Positions 46,475-55,514 of a DNA stretch of 64,000 nucleotides are shown piece after piece. The position numbers were made by a program, and so were the translations under genes. The notes under the pieces are model-generated. The model ran no database searches. It was not told the DNA's origin and was given only the letters and a program-made list of their open reading frames with translations. Where the stretch lies: assembly GCA_022823725.1 (NCBI GenBank), contig JAJEHL010000050.1:86751-150750 (forward strand), given 5' to 3'. The stretch is from Candidatus Latescibacterota bacterium (GTDB taxonomy: Bacteria > Latescibacterota > UBA2968). Position 1 is the first letter of the stretch. Each line of letters opens with the position of its first letter.

Positions 46475-46777
46475 TTATTCCTCAGATGGGGCTTCTGACT
46501 CAGCATCCTCAGGTTGTGCGTCTTCATCGCGATTTTGTTTGAGCAGACCTTTTTGGCGAAATAAACTGCGCACTGTATCGGAGGGCTGTGCGCCTACGCC
46601 CAACCAATACCTTATGCGGTCTTCTTTCAATTCGATAATCTGGGGATCTTTTGTCGGATTATAATGCCCCAAAATCTCGATGAATCGACCGTCGCGAGGT
46701 GAGGAGGAATCAGCCGCTACCACGCGGTAGAACGGCGCTTTTTTTGCGCCCATACGACGTAAGCGAAGTCGAACCAA
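46475..46777 (-). CDS. rpsP: 30S ribosomal protein S16
   Basis: 100 residues from TTG 46777, placed where [19 protein letters not shown] begins and AGGAG is 7 bases upstream; an upstream TTG would overlap ffh. [12 protein letters not shown] and [16 protein letters not shown] are conserved. An acidic tail ([17 protein letters not shown]) extends beyond the E. coli length. Confidence 0.96.
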   Translation of the reverse strand: MVRLRLRRMGAKKAPFYRVVAADSSSPRDGRFIEILGHYNPTKDPQIIELKEDRIRYWLGVGAQPSDTVRSLFRQKGLLKQNRDEDAQPEDAESEAPSEE

Positions 46778-46793
46778 ATCAAACTCCTTTGTG

Positions 46794-48119
46794 TTATCCA
46801 AACATCGGGATTGCCATTTTGCCCTGTTTTTCCATACGGGACATGCGTTTCATCATTTTTTGCATCATGTTGAATTGCTTGAGCAATTTGTTGACATCTT
46901 GAATACTGCGTCCGCTGCCATTTGCTATGCGTTTGCGCCTGCTGCCATTAATAATATGCGGTTTGTCGCGTTCTGCTGGTGTCATTGAATAGATGATTGC
47001 TTCTATATGCGAGAAGGTCTTTTCATCTACCTGCAAATCCGGCATGGACTTGCTTACCCCAGGAATCATTTTCATCAATTGATCTAAGGGTCCCATTTGC
47101 CTGATTTGTGCCATTTGATCGAGAAAATCGTCAAATGTGAAGGATGCCGAGCGGAGCTTTTGCTCGACTTTTCTGGCCTGTTCAGCGTCAATGGTCGTCT
47201 GTGCTTTTTCCACCAGTGTAACCACATCGCCCATGCCTAAAATGCGAGAGGCCATGCGGTCGGGATGAAATACTTCCAGACCATCGACTTTTTCGCTGAC
47301 GCCGATGTATTTAATTGGAACGCCCGCAACCTCGCGGATGGATAGTGCTGCGCCGCCTCGGGTGTCGCTGTCCATGCGCGTGAGTATCACACCCGAAAAA
47401 TTGAGTTTTTCGTAAAAGGCAGAAGCTGACGATACGGCATCTTGTCCGGTCATGGCGTCGCACACGAACAAAATTTCTGAGGGTGATACGGCCTCGCGGA
47501 TGCGAAATACCTCATCCATGCGCTCGTCATCGACGTGTAGCCGCCCCGCCGTGTCGAGAATGACCACATCGAGATTTTCATTTTGCGCCCGATCCATCGC
47601 TTGTATGCAAATATCGACCGGATCCGTACCTTCTGGCGCCCGATGCACGGGTACACCTACTTGCTCGCCGAGTACGCAAAGTTGATCAATTGCCGCGGGA
47701 CGATAAATATCAGCCGCTACGAGCAGAGATTTTTTGTTTTCCGATGCCAATAATCGAGCCAATTTTGCAGCGGCTGTCGTTTTACCCGCTCCTTGAAGCC
47801 CGACCATCATGATTGCTGAAGGCGGCGATTCTGCAAATTGCAACGCGGCATTTTGATTGCCCATCAACGCGATTAATTCGTCGTGGACAACTTTTACAAC
47901 TTGCTGCCCGGGCGTGATGCTTTTGAGAACTTCACGCCCTATGGCGCGTTCTTTGACTCGCGCGATAAACGAGCGGGCGACCTTGTAGTTGACATCTGCC
48001 TCAAGCAATGCCCGGCGCACCTCTCGCATGGCGTCGTCGATGTTCGACTCGCTCAATCGACCGCGGCTGCGCAGTTGCTTAAAAACGCCATTGAGGCGCT
48101 CTGTCAACATTTCAAACAT
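46794..48119 (-). CDS. ffh: signal recognition particle protein Ffh (SRP54)
   Basis: 441 residues with the N domain ([20 protein letters not shown]), G domain (Walker [50 protein letters not shown]), and Met-rich M domain ([30 protein letters not shown]). GTPase that binds signal sequences and 4.5S RNA for cotranslational membrane targeting. First gene of the ribosomal operon, with a strong promoter 38 bases upstream. Confidence 0.98.
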   Translation of the reverse strand: MFEMLTERLNGVFKQLRSRGRLSESNIDDAMREVRRALLEADVNYKVARSFIARVKERAIGREVLKSITPGQQVVKVVHDELIALMGNQNAALQFAESPPSAIMMVGLQGAGKTTAAAKLARLLASENKKSLLVAADIYRPAAIDQLCVLGEQVGVPVHRAPEGTDPVDICIQAMDRAQNENLDVVILDTAGRLHVDDERMDEVFRIREAVSPSEILFVCDAMTGQDAVSSASAFYEKLNFSGVILTRMDSDTRGGAALSIREVAGVPIKYIGVSEKVDGLEVFHPDRMASRILGMGDVVTLVEKAQTTIDAEQARKVEQKLRSASFTFDDFLDQMAQIRQMGPLDQLMKMIPGVSKSMPDLQVDEKTFSHIEAIIYSMTPAERDKPHIINGSRRKRIANGSGRSIQDVNKLLKQFNMMQKMMKRMSRMEKQGKMAIPMFG

Positions 48120-48156
48120 AAATAAACCTTAAAAAAATAACGGGGCAAGACAGAGA

Positions 48157-48185
48157 AATATAGAAGATTCGTCGATTTTATGCAA
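48157..48185 (-). promoter_or_regulatory. sigma70-type promoter of the ffh operon
   Basis: Minus strand TTGCAT (48185-48180), exactly 17 bases, TATATT (48162-48157), start predicted near 48150. It lies in the only gap between rpe and ffh. Confidence 0.75.
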
Positions 48186-48214
48186 GAAATAAGCTGACGA
48201 AAACCCCCTCTTAG

Positions 48215-48871
48215 CTATCCCATTGCCGCCTGGCGAATGGCCTGTACGTTTTTTGCAATAGTCCCGTCGCGAAATACTGCCGAACCCGCTACGAGCACTT
48301 GCACGCCGGCTTCGACCACCCGATGTGCGTTTTCCACGCCAATGCCACCGTCAATTTCTATTTCTACATCCAATCCCCGCCGCGCAATTTCGGCTTTTAA
48401 TGCCCGCACCCGATCGAGAGACGCCGGCATAAACGACTGGCCGCCAAAGCCCGGTTCGACCGACATAATGAGTGCGAGATCCAATCTGGATAGCAGCGGG
48501 AATAACGCCTCGATCTCCGTGCCCGGGCGCAGGGTCGCACCGGCTTTCATATTGACTCTTCGGATGCGATCCAACAGTGTGGGCACATCTTCTTCGACTT
48601 CGACATGAACGGTCAAAATGTCTGTGCCAGCATCGGCAAAATCTTGCAGATATTTACCGGGTTCAGAGATCATGAGATGCACGTCCAGCACCAGGTCTGT
48701 TGTCTTGCGAATAGCTTCGACGACCAGCGCACCAAATGTGATATTGGGCACAAAATGCCCGTCCATAATATCCAGATGGATATATTCGGCACCGGCCTCT
48801 TCAACCAGACGCACCTGATTTTCGAGCGTGCGGAAATCGGCAGAGAGAAATGATGGGGCGATTTTTACCAT
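48215..48871 (-). CDS. rpe: ribulose-phosphate 3-epimerase
   Basis: 218 residues, full length. Zinc/iron TIM-barrel epimerase of the pentose phosphate pathway interconverting ribulose-5-P and xylulose-5-P. Signature segments: PSFLSADF, YIHLDIMDGHFVPNITFG, DVHLMI, ILTVHVE, MSVEPGFGGQSFMP, VEIEIDGGI and GVQVLVAGSAVF. Follows the PASTA gene by 22 bases, a frequent neighbour pair. Confidence 0.97.
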   Translation of the reverse strand: MVKIAPSFLSADFRTLENQVRLVEEAGAEYIHLDIMDGHFVPNITFGALVVEAIRKTTDLVLDVHLMISEPGKYLQDFADAGTDILTVHVEVEEDVPTLLDRIRRVNMKAGATLRPGTEIEALFPLLSRLDLALIMSVEPGFGGQSFMPASLDRVRALKAEIARRGLDVEIEIDGGIGVENAHRVVEAGVQVLVAGSAVFRDGTIAKNVQAIRQAAMG

Positions 48872-48893
48872 TTTAACCTCAAATAAAACTTTC

Positions 48894-49634
48894 TCACAGT
48901 TTACTTACAATCAACAGTACAGGAGATCCGCGTTTTATTGGCGTGTCCGATTCTGGCTCCTGGCGGATTACGACGTCGGGTTCATAAGCGGTGCTAAATT
49001 CGTATCGGATATTATTTGGCTGCAGACCGAGCGATAATAACAAACGCCGGGCTTCGTCTAACTTTAGCTCGGTAACCCGGGGCATATTGACAAGTGCGCG
49101 AGGTGGACCCGTGCTTACAATCAGTTCGACCTGCGTCCCCTGAGCGACTTTCTCGCCAGCTTTGGGTTTGTGATCGATAATATTGCCCTCTTGTATTTCT
49201 GAAGATGATATTTCGATGATTTTACCGACGGTCAAATCTGCCTGTGCAATCCACAACTGAGCCTGTCGCAAAGGGCGATTGAGAAGATCGGGTACGGCGT
49301 GGAGACGCTGTCCCAAACTCGGCGCGACATAGACCGTGCGATTGGGTTTTACGTGAGAAAGAGCAGACGGATTTTGCCACACAATTTGTCCTGCAGGCAC
49401 AGAAGTATCCCAGCGAGGTTCCCGTTTTTTCATGCGCAGGCCCTTGTCTTGCAATCGCGCCTGTGCCTGTGCAGGAGTAAGCCCGATGAGATCGGGAACA
49501 GTGACTTCTACGCCTTGCCGCACATAGATCGGCATTGCAATTTGATCGACCACAATCAATCCGATTATTGCCGTAAATATGGCACACGCCCCAAAAAGAG
49601 CGATTTCGCGCAAAATTTTCAAACCCAAATTCAT
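48894..49634 (-). CDS. membrane-anchored PASTA-domain protein
   Basis: 246 residues: one N-terminal membrane helix (about 10-31, ALFGACAIFTAIIGLIVVDQI), then three PASTA repeats of about 65 residues (VTVPDLIGLTPAQAQARL, HAVPDLLNRPLRQAQLWI, VNMPRVTELKLDEARRLL), each ending in a TVYVAP/LIVST-like strand. No kinase domain is attached, so it is a PASTA-only periplasmic protein that may bind peptidoglycan fragments. GGAGG is 5 bases before the ATG. Probably cotranscribed with rpe. Confidence 0.92.
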   Translation of the reverse strand: MNLGLKILREIALFGACAIFTAIIGLIVVDQIAMPIYVRQGVEVTVPDLIGLTPAQAQARLQDKGLRMKKREPRWDTSVPAGQIVWQNPSALSHVKPNRTVYVAPSLGQRLHAVPDLLNRPLRQAQLWIAQADLTVGKIIEISSSEIQEGNIIDHKPKAGEKVAQGTQVELIVSTGPPRALVNMPRVTELKLDEARRLLLSLGLQPNNIRYEFSTAYEPDVVIRQEPESDTPIKRGSPVLLIVSKL

Positions 49635-49704
49635 TCAGGCCTCCAACTCCCAAAATAGCTGAAGGCCCAAATCCTGTCAAGCGCGGATGCCTTATAACGA
49701 GGGG

Positions 49705-50514
49705 TTAATACTCATAGATTACTGAAGTGCGATGCGTGATTCCCAGTATTGTATGCCATACTGCAGCATAGTCAATCGCAAAGCCGCTTTTTCGCAGGCC
49801 AAAACCCGCGCTCAATCGTTCTGGCTGGCCGCCTGCACCCGTGCGTAGTACCAGTTGGGGGAGGAGATGATATATCACCCCGATGCCCGCACCTGTGGGG
49901 AAATTCGCTTCTTTCTGTATATCTGCTACCAGCGCGACCTGAGGCATGATAGCAATACCGATTCCCGCGGTACCACTCTGTCCCAAAAGCGATGTGTGCC
50001 TACCACCTGCATTCCAGATTGCTGCGCCCAGAAAGACGCCTTTGCGTATCTGCCATCTTATTCCCGCGTCGAATACCGCCCAGTGTTGTGTGGGTATTCC
50101 CGCTGTGCTCAGTTGCAAGGCGCGTATGCCGAATCCCAGGCTCAGTTGTTGAAATACGCGCAGTCCATAACCGAGACCAAATACCTGTTCTTTGTAGAGC
50201 GCGAATCCCAATCCCGTATATCTCACGCCCAGGCCATGGTGCCCAATCCGCAGGCCAGCACTGAACGCATGGGTTGCCAGTTCAGCTATTCCAAAGGGCC
50301 GATCATACATGCCAAATAAGCTTATTCGCTTGCCCCAGGCCAATGCTGCGGGATTCCAAAATGCGCCTGAGGCACCGGCTGCCAGTGCCACGCCTGTATC
50401 GCCAGTGCCTGCGGTGTGGGCGCCAATGGGTTGAAATTCAAAGGCTGTGTGGACAGATGAAGGGAAGAGTGAGAAAAGTAAAACAAGGACAATCTGACGA
50501 TATTTTGTTCGCAT
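49705..50514 (-). CDS. putative outer-membrane beta-barrel protein (PorV/UPF0164-like)
   Basis: 269 residues from ATG 50514, chosen because a signal peptide follows (IVLVLLFSLFPSSVHTAFEF). GAHTAGTGDTGVALAAGASGAFWNPAALA is typical of PorV/UPF0164/FadL-like barrels, and alternating glycine-rich strands continue to a C-terminal Tyr (SVIYEY). The Met codons further upstream would place non-signal sequence before the hydrophobic segment. The export role is unknown; it lies in a different transcript from the Ton cluster. Confidence 0.75.
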   Translation of the reverse strand: MRTKYRQIVLVLLFSLFPSSVHTAFEFQPIGAHTAGTGDTGVALAAGASGAFWNPAALAWGKRISLFGMYDRPFGIAELATHAFSAGLRIGHHGLGVRYTGLGFALYKEQVFGLGYGLRVFQQLSLGFGIRALQLSTAGIPTQHWAVFDAGIRWQIRKGVFLGAAIWNAGGRHTSLLGQSGTAGIGIAIMPQVALVADIQKEANFPTGAGIGVIYHLLPQLVLRTGAGGQPERLSAGFGLRKSGFAIDYAAVWHTILGITHRTSVIYEY

Positions 50515-50847
50515 AAGCGAACTGAGATACAGTTGATCTGGCATGTGAGACCACTTATGGAATGGGTTAGGGCTGCGTGTGTTTTTTCTGTCTATCTGCA
50601 AATAACATGCCAGAGTTATGGTTTAGCCCATAACTCTTTGATATTACACGCCAAAATCTGTTTGTTATCAGTCAAAACAGGCGGGTACCTGTCGGCGGAT
50701 ATGCGACAGAGTATTTCAATCTGTCGCGTGTTATGAGACAAAAAATTATCTCAATGGGGTGAGATAATCGCGGTTGCTTTATGGGAAAAAAGAACCGATA
50801 TTTTAATCGTCCGATTTCTACAAATCTTCACCTGGGGAGAGAAGGTT
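50515..50847. other. divergent intergenic region with three hairpins
   Basis: Three perfect inverted repeats: 50612-50621/50628-50637 (10 bp), 50703-50710/50720-50727 (8 bp) and 50745-50753/50760-50768 (9 bp). None has a T run, so they look more like operators or RNA leader structures than terminators. No ORF with a ribosome site. Confidence 0.6.
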
Positions 50848-51585
50848 ATGGCTTATTTTACCGATGAAGAGAAATTGCATTTCAAAGAACAGGGGTATGT
50901 TGTCAAACGCGATGTCGTGCCGATGCATTTGATCGATAAGGCGGTGGATGTATTATGGGAGGAGATTGAGGCAGATCGCGATGATCCCGAGACGTGGATT
51001 AATGCAGGACCGAAGGGGAATTTGAAATGCAGCAGTCATCCCGATGTGCGGGCGACGTTGACGGAAACGCCGATTCAGGATATGTGCGAAGAAATGGTGG
51101 GTAAAGGGACTCTGGCTGTGTCGAATTACACATTTGCCAAGATGATTTATCCCGAGGGACACGACAATTGGACGACAGCCAGACAAATGCATTTGGACGG
51201 ATATACGTGTGAAGGCGTGGTGGATACTTTTGCGATTGCGGTGACGGTGAATATCAATCACGTCAAGCCGCGTTCGGGAGGGTTTTCGATATGGCCCGGC
51301 GCGCACAAGCGGGCTTATGAATATTTTAAGACGCACAGTTTGGTGAATGGGTTAGATGCGTTTCGCAATGCGCAGGGGGAGTATTACGACCTTCCCACGC
51401 CGGTTGATGTTACGGGGCCGCCGGGCACGGTGACGTTCTGGCATCATCTGATGTTGCACAGCCCGGGGGTAAATTGTGGGCGGGATATTCGCATGGCGTT
51501 TGTGAGTCGATTTCGGCGGAGAGATAATAACGAGATGCGCTTTGAGACGCCGGATGATATGTGGGAATATTGGGATGGATTATAG
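50848..51585 (+). CDS. phytanoyl-CoA dioxygenase (PhyH) family protein
   Basis: 245 residues of a Fe(II)/2-oxoglutarate-dependent oxygenase. The HxD metal pair is in RQMHLDGYT and the distal His in WHHLMLHSPGVNCGRDIRMAFVSRF, with the 2-oxoglutarate-binding Arg in the same stretch. N-terminus FTDEEKLHFKEQGYVVKRDVV is the usual PhyH lead. Purine-rich ribosome site 2 bases from the ATG. Such enzymes are highly amplified in marine and sponge-associated uncultured bacteria. Substrate unknown. Confidence 0.9.
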   Translation: MAYFTDEEKLHFKEQGYVVKRDVVPMHLIDKAVDVLWEEIEADRDDPETWINAGPKGNLKCSSHPDVRATLTETPIQDMCEEMVGKGTLAVSNYTFAKMIYPEGHDNWTTARQMHLDGYTCEGVVDTFAIAVTVNINHVKPRSGGFSIWPGAHKRAYEYFKTHSLVNGLDAFRNAQGEYYDLPTPVDVTGPPGTVTFWHHLMLHSPGVNCGRDIRMAFVSRFRRRDNNEMRFETPDDMWEYWDGL

Positions 51586-51617
51586 GCGGATTCCGCGTTG
51601 AAATACAAAAGGATAGA

Positions 51618-54600
51618 ATGGCGAGTAAAAACGAACAAATAAAAAAACACAGACCGCGCAGAAAGCGGCCGAGTCTGATGTCGGCAGTTTGGTCGTTGCT
51701 GCCTGCGTGTATGCTCCAGGATGGTATGGAGATTGCGCGGCAGTTGCGGCAAATACAGCGGCAAAAGCGGCGCGATACGGGGCGGCTGAAGAGTCTGAAG
51801 GTGCGGGCAGAGCGGTCGGCGGCGTTGCGAAAAGACCGGGGGGAGAATCCGCTGCATCTGACGTATCCAGAGGCGTTGCCGATTACAGCGCGAAAGGATG
51901 AGATTGTCAGGGCGATTCGAGAACATCCGGTGGTGATTGTGGCGGGTGAGACGGGGTCGGGAAAGACGACGCAGTTGCCCAAGATGTGTTTGGAGGCGGG
52001 TCGCGGTGTGGCGGCGAAAATTGCGTGTACCCAACCCCGGCGCGTGGCGGCGCTGTCGGTATCGCGGCGCATTGCAGAGGAGTTAAATGTTGCGTGGGGT
52101 GCCGAGGTGGGGTGCAAAATTCGGTTTAAGGATGAGACGGCGCCCGATACGCGGATCAAGATGATGACGGATGGGATGTTGCTCGCGGAGATTCAGGGCG
52201 ATCCGAATTTGTATGAGTACGATACGATTATTATTGATGAAGCGCACGAGCGCAGTTTGAATATCGATTTTTTATTGGGTTATTTGCGTCTTTTGCAAAA
52301 GCGCCGCCCCGAGTTGCGGATTGTGATTACATCGGCGACGATTGACACGGAGGCGTTTTCTAAGGCGTTTGACGATGCGCCCATTATTGAAGTGTCCGGG
52401 CGGATGTATCCGGTGGATATGCAATACTGGCCTATAGAAGATCTCGCCGGGGAGACGTATATCGATGCGGCGGTGACCGCAGTGGATATGGTGGTTGATG
52501 CGGGGCGAGGCGATATTCTGGTTTTTATGCCTACGGAGAAGGATATCCATGAGACGCGCAGGCGTTTGGAGGGGCGACACTTCCGCTTTACAGAAATTTT
52601 GCCGCTGTTTGGGCGGTTGACAGCGGGCGATCAGCAGAAGGTGTTTCACCAGCAGAGATATCGGCGCATTGTGGTGGCGACGAATATTGCGGAGACGTCG
52701 ATTACGATTCCGGGTATTCGATATGTGATCGATACGGGGCTGGCGCGAATAAGCCGGCACAATCCGCGCAATCAGACGCATCGGCTACCGGTGGAGGAGA
52801 TTTCTCAAAGCAGTGCCAGGCAGCGGGCAGGGCGGTGTGGGCGCGTGCAAAATGGGGTGTGTGTTCGTCTGTACGATGAGAAAAGTTTTCTCGCGCGACC
52901 AGAATACACGCAGCCCGAGATTCAGCGGTCGGATTTGGCTGAGGTCATTTTGCGGATGATTGCGCTGCGGCTGGGCGATGTCGAGACGTTTCCATTTATT
53001 GATCCCCCCCGTTCTCAGGCGATTCAGGGGGGATTTAATGTGTTGAGGGCGTTGGACGCGATTGATGATAATAAGCGTCTGACACCGTTGGGGCGCGATA
53101 TGGCGCGTTTGCCGCTTGCGCCAACGGTATCGCGGATGATTTTGCAAGCGCAAAAAGAACGCGCTTTGCGCGAGGTGCTGGTTATTGCGTCGGCAATCAG
53201 CATCCAGGATCCGCGCGTGCGGCCGCTCGAGCATGAGAAGGCGGCAGATCAGGAGCACCGGCGATTTGTTGATGGGGAGTCGGATTTTATCGCGTTGCTG
53301 AATATCTGGAAGGCGTATCACGATACGTTTGAGAAATTGAGAACGCAGAGTCAGATGCGGAAGTTTTGCAAGCAGCATTTTTTGTCTTTTAATCGCATGC
53401 GCGAATGGCGCGATATTTATATGCAGATTCGACACACTCTGCGCGAGATGGGCAGTTTTCGGATGAATCGGGAAGATGCGGGATACGATGCGATTCATCG
53501 GTCGGTGGTGAGCGGGTTGTTGGGCAATGTGGCGCAAAAGAAGGAAGACAATATGTATCGCGCAGCGCGCGGGCGCGATGTGATGTTGTTTCCCGGGTCC
53601 GGTTTGTTTCAACGGAGAGAGGGGAGAGAGGAAGATAAAAAGAGTACGCCCGGTTGGGTTGTGGCTGCAGAGGTGGTGGAGACATCGCGTTTGTTTGCGC
53701 GCACGGTGGCTCGCATACAGCCGTCGTGGTTGGTGGAGTTGGGCGCGCATTTGTGCCGGGCATCTTATAAGGAGCCGTTTTACAGTGTGCGGTCGGGGCG
53801 GGTGCTGGCGACCGAGACATTGACGCTGCACGGTTTGCAGGTGAGGCAAAAGCGCGTGGGGTATGGACGGATAGATGCCGGTGCTGCGACGGAGATTTTT
53901 ATCCGCGAGGCTCTGGTGAGTGATGAAGTGGCGTTGCCATATCCATTTGTGACGCAGAATCGGGATTTGCGCGCGCGCGTGGAAACCTGGCAGATGCAAC
54001 AGCGTTTGATGCAGTTTCTGGATCTGGACGAGGCTGCGTATCGGTTTTATGCCGAGCGATTGGAGAATGTGTCTTCCACGCACGATTTGAATCGCCTGAT
54101 TAAGAGAAAGGGCGCGGATTTTTTGCTGATGTCCGAAAAGCATCTGGCGGGTGAACAGGTGGATTTTGATCGGAATGCGTTTCCCAATTTTTTGGAGGTG
54201 GATGGCGAAGAGGTGCCGCTTTCTTATGCGTATCGGCCCGGACAAGACCGGGATGGCGTGACATTGGAGTTGCCGTACAAGCTGGTGCATTTTGTACAGG
54301 CCGAAGTGCTGGACTGGCTGGTGCCGGGGTTGTTGGAAGAAAAGATCACACATTTGTTGCGCGGGCTTCCAAAAAGTATTCGCAAGCGGTTTGTGCCCGT
54401 GCCGGATAAGGCGCGAGAAATTGCTGCGGTGTTGCAACCAACGCACGGCGCGTTTTTGGATTCGCTATCTGCCCATATTTTGAGTCATTATGGTATTGAG
54501 ATTTCTCAAAGCGATTGGAATATGCGCGATTTGCCCGACCATTTGCAGATGCGCGTGGAAGTTCGAGACGAAAAAGAGAAGGCGATTGTTGCCGCGCGGG

Positions 54601-55511
54601 ATTTGCGCGTGTTGCGCGAGCAGTTAGATGCGCGCGAAGAAGATGTGCAGTCAGATGCGTGGATGCGGGCGCAAAAGCAGGTGTCGCGCCGAGATGTGAC
54701 GGGACAGTCTCTGGGGGAATTGCCCGAGCGCGTAGAGGTGATGCAAGCCGGTGGGATGCCGGTGTTTGGCTATGTGGGGTTGAAGCGCGAGGGGGATCGC
54801 GTGGATGTGTGTTTGTATAAGCGCGCAGACGAGGCCGAACGCGAGACCCAGGCGGGTTGGATGCGGTTGTGCGAGTGCGAAATGCGGGATGAGATGCGGG
54901 CGTTGAAGCGGTCTTTGGGCGATTTGGCGCAGTTTGAGGAGGCGCGCGAGGCTTTGCGCGAGGGTGCGTACGCAAATTTAATGGCGCATCTGTTCACGCG
55001 GGACTCGGCGTTTCCCATAACGCGCCAGCGCTTTGAATCGCGCGTTCAACAGGCGCGGTTGTATTTGCAGCATCTGGCGCCGCAATTGATTCAGGCGATG
55101 GAATCGCTGTTTGAGACGCACCGAGAAATTCGCCTGTTGCGCGGTGGATATCCCGAGATGGAGGCCGATCTCGCGCGTTTGATGCCGACGGATTTTTTGC
55201 GACAAACGCCTTATGATCAGGTGTTGCATTTGAGTCGGTTTTTGAAGGCGATTGTGGTACGGGCCGAACGCGCGATGCTCGACCCGATGAAGGACCGACA
55301 AAAGGCCGAGCAGGTTCAACCCTTTCAAGATGCGGTGGATGAATTGATGGAGTCGGAATTGATGGGGGAGAAGCGCGATGCCGCGCAGGTGCTGCGGTGG
55401 ATGGTCGAGGAGTTTCGGGTGTCGGTTTTTGCACAGGAACTCGGTACGGCGCAAAAGGTGTCGCCAAAGCGATTGTACGATAAATTGGAGCAGGTGAGAG
55501 GGATGGCGTAG
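51618..55511 (+). CDS. hrpA: ATP-dependent RNA helicase HrpA (DEAH/RHA)
   Basis: 1297 residues from ATG 51618 (AAAAGGA upstream). Walker A GETGSGKTTQLPK near residue 110, TQPRRVAALSVSRRIAEE, DEAHERSLNIDFLLGYL, TSATIDTEAF, ETSITIPGIRYVIDTG and QRAGRCGR, then the HA2/OB region and the long DUF3418 C-terminal domain. In E. coli HrpA rescues stalled translation complexes. Next gene (ABC exporter) starts 3 bases after its stop, so they share a transcript. Confidence 0.96.
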   Translation: MASKNEQIKKHRPRRKRPSLMSAVWSLLPACMLQDGMEIARQLRQIQRQKRRDTGRLKSLKVRAERSAALRKDRGENPLHLTYPEALPITARKDEIVRAIREHPVVIVAGETGSGKTTQLPKMCLEAGRGVAAKIACTQPRRVAALSVSRRIAEELNVAWGAEVGCKIRFKDETAPDTRIKMMTDGMLLAEIQGDPNLYEYDTIIIDEAHERSLNIDFLLGYLRLLQKRRPELRIVITSATIDTEAFSKAFDDAPIIEVSGRMYPVDMQYWPIEDLAGETYIDAAVTAVDMVVDAGRGDILVFMPTEKDIHETRRRLEGRHFRFTEILPLFGRLTAGDQQKVFHQQRYRRIVVATNIAETSITIPGIRYVIDTGLARISRHNPRNQTHRLPVEEISQSSARQRAGRCGRVQNGVCVRLYDEKSFLARPEYTQPEIQRSDLAEVILRMIALRLGDVETFPFIDPPRSQAIQGGFNVLRALDAIDDNKRLTPLGRDMARLPLAPTVSRMILQAQKERALREVLVIASAISIQDPRVRPLEHEKAADQEHRRFVDGESDFIALLNIWKAYHDTFEKLRTQSQMRKFCKQHFLSFNRMREWRDIYMQIRHTLREMGSFRMNREDAGYDAIHRSVVSGLLGNVAQKKEDNMYRAARGRDVMLFPGSGLFQRREGREEDKKSTPGWVVAAEVVETSRLFARTVARIQPSWLVELGAHLCRASYKEPFYSVRSGRVLATETLTLHGLQVRQKRVGYGRIDAGAATEIFIREALVSDEVALPYPFVTQNRDLRARVETWQMQQRLMQFLDLDEAAYRFYAERLENVSSTHDLNRLIKRKGADFLLMSEKHLAGEQVDFDRNAFPNFLEVDGEEVPLSYAYRPGQDRDGVTLELPYKLVHFVQAEVLDWLVPGLLEEKITHLLRGLPKSIRKRFVPVPDKAREIAAVLQPTHGAFLDSLSAHILSHYGIEISQSDWNMRDLPDHLQMRVEVRDEKEKAIVAARDLRVLREQLDAREEDVQSDAWMRAQKQVSRRDVTGQSLGELPERVEVMQAGGMPVFGYVGLKREGDRVDVCLYKRADEAERETQAGWMRLCECEMRDEMRALKRSLGDLAQFEEAREALREGAYANLMAHLFTRDSAFPITRQRFESRVQQARLYLQHLAPQLIQAMESLFETHREIRLLRGGYPEMEADLARLMPTDFLRQTPYDQVLHLSRFLKAIVVRAERAMLDPMKDRQKAEQVQPFQDAVDELMESELMGEKRDAAQVLRWMVEEFRVSVFAQELGTAQKVSPKRLYDKLEQVRGMA

Positions 55512-55514
55512 TTT

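Noticed and set aside
48121..48156. Short A-rich tract before ffh as a terminator of rpe
   Set aside because: No stem; the same stretch fits the 5' leader of ffh on the minus strand.
52785..54446. 553-codon minus-strand frame inside hrpA
   Set aside because: Antisense shadow of a long conserved gene, rich in His/Arg/Gln with no domain; hrpA motifs cover the same DNA.
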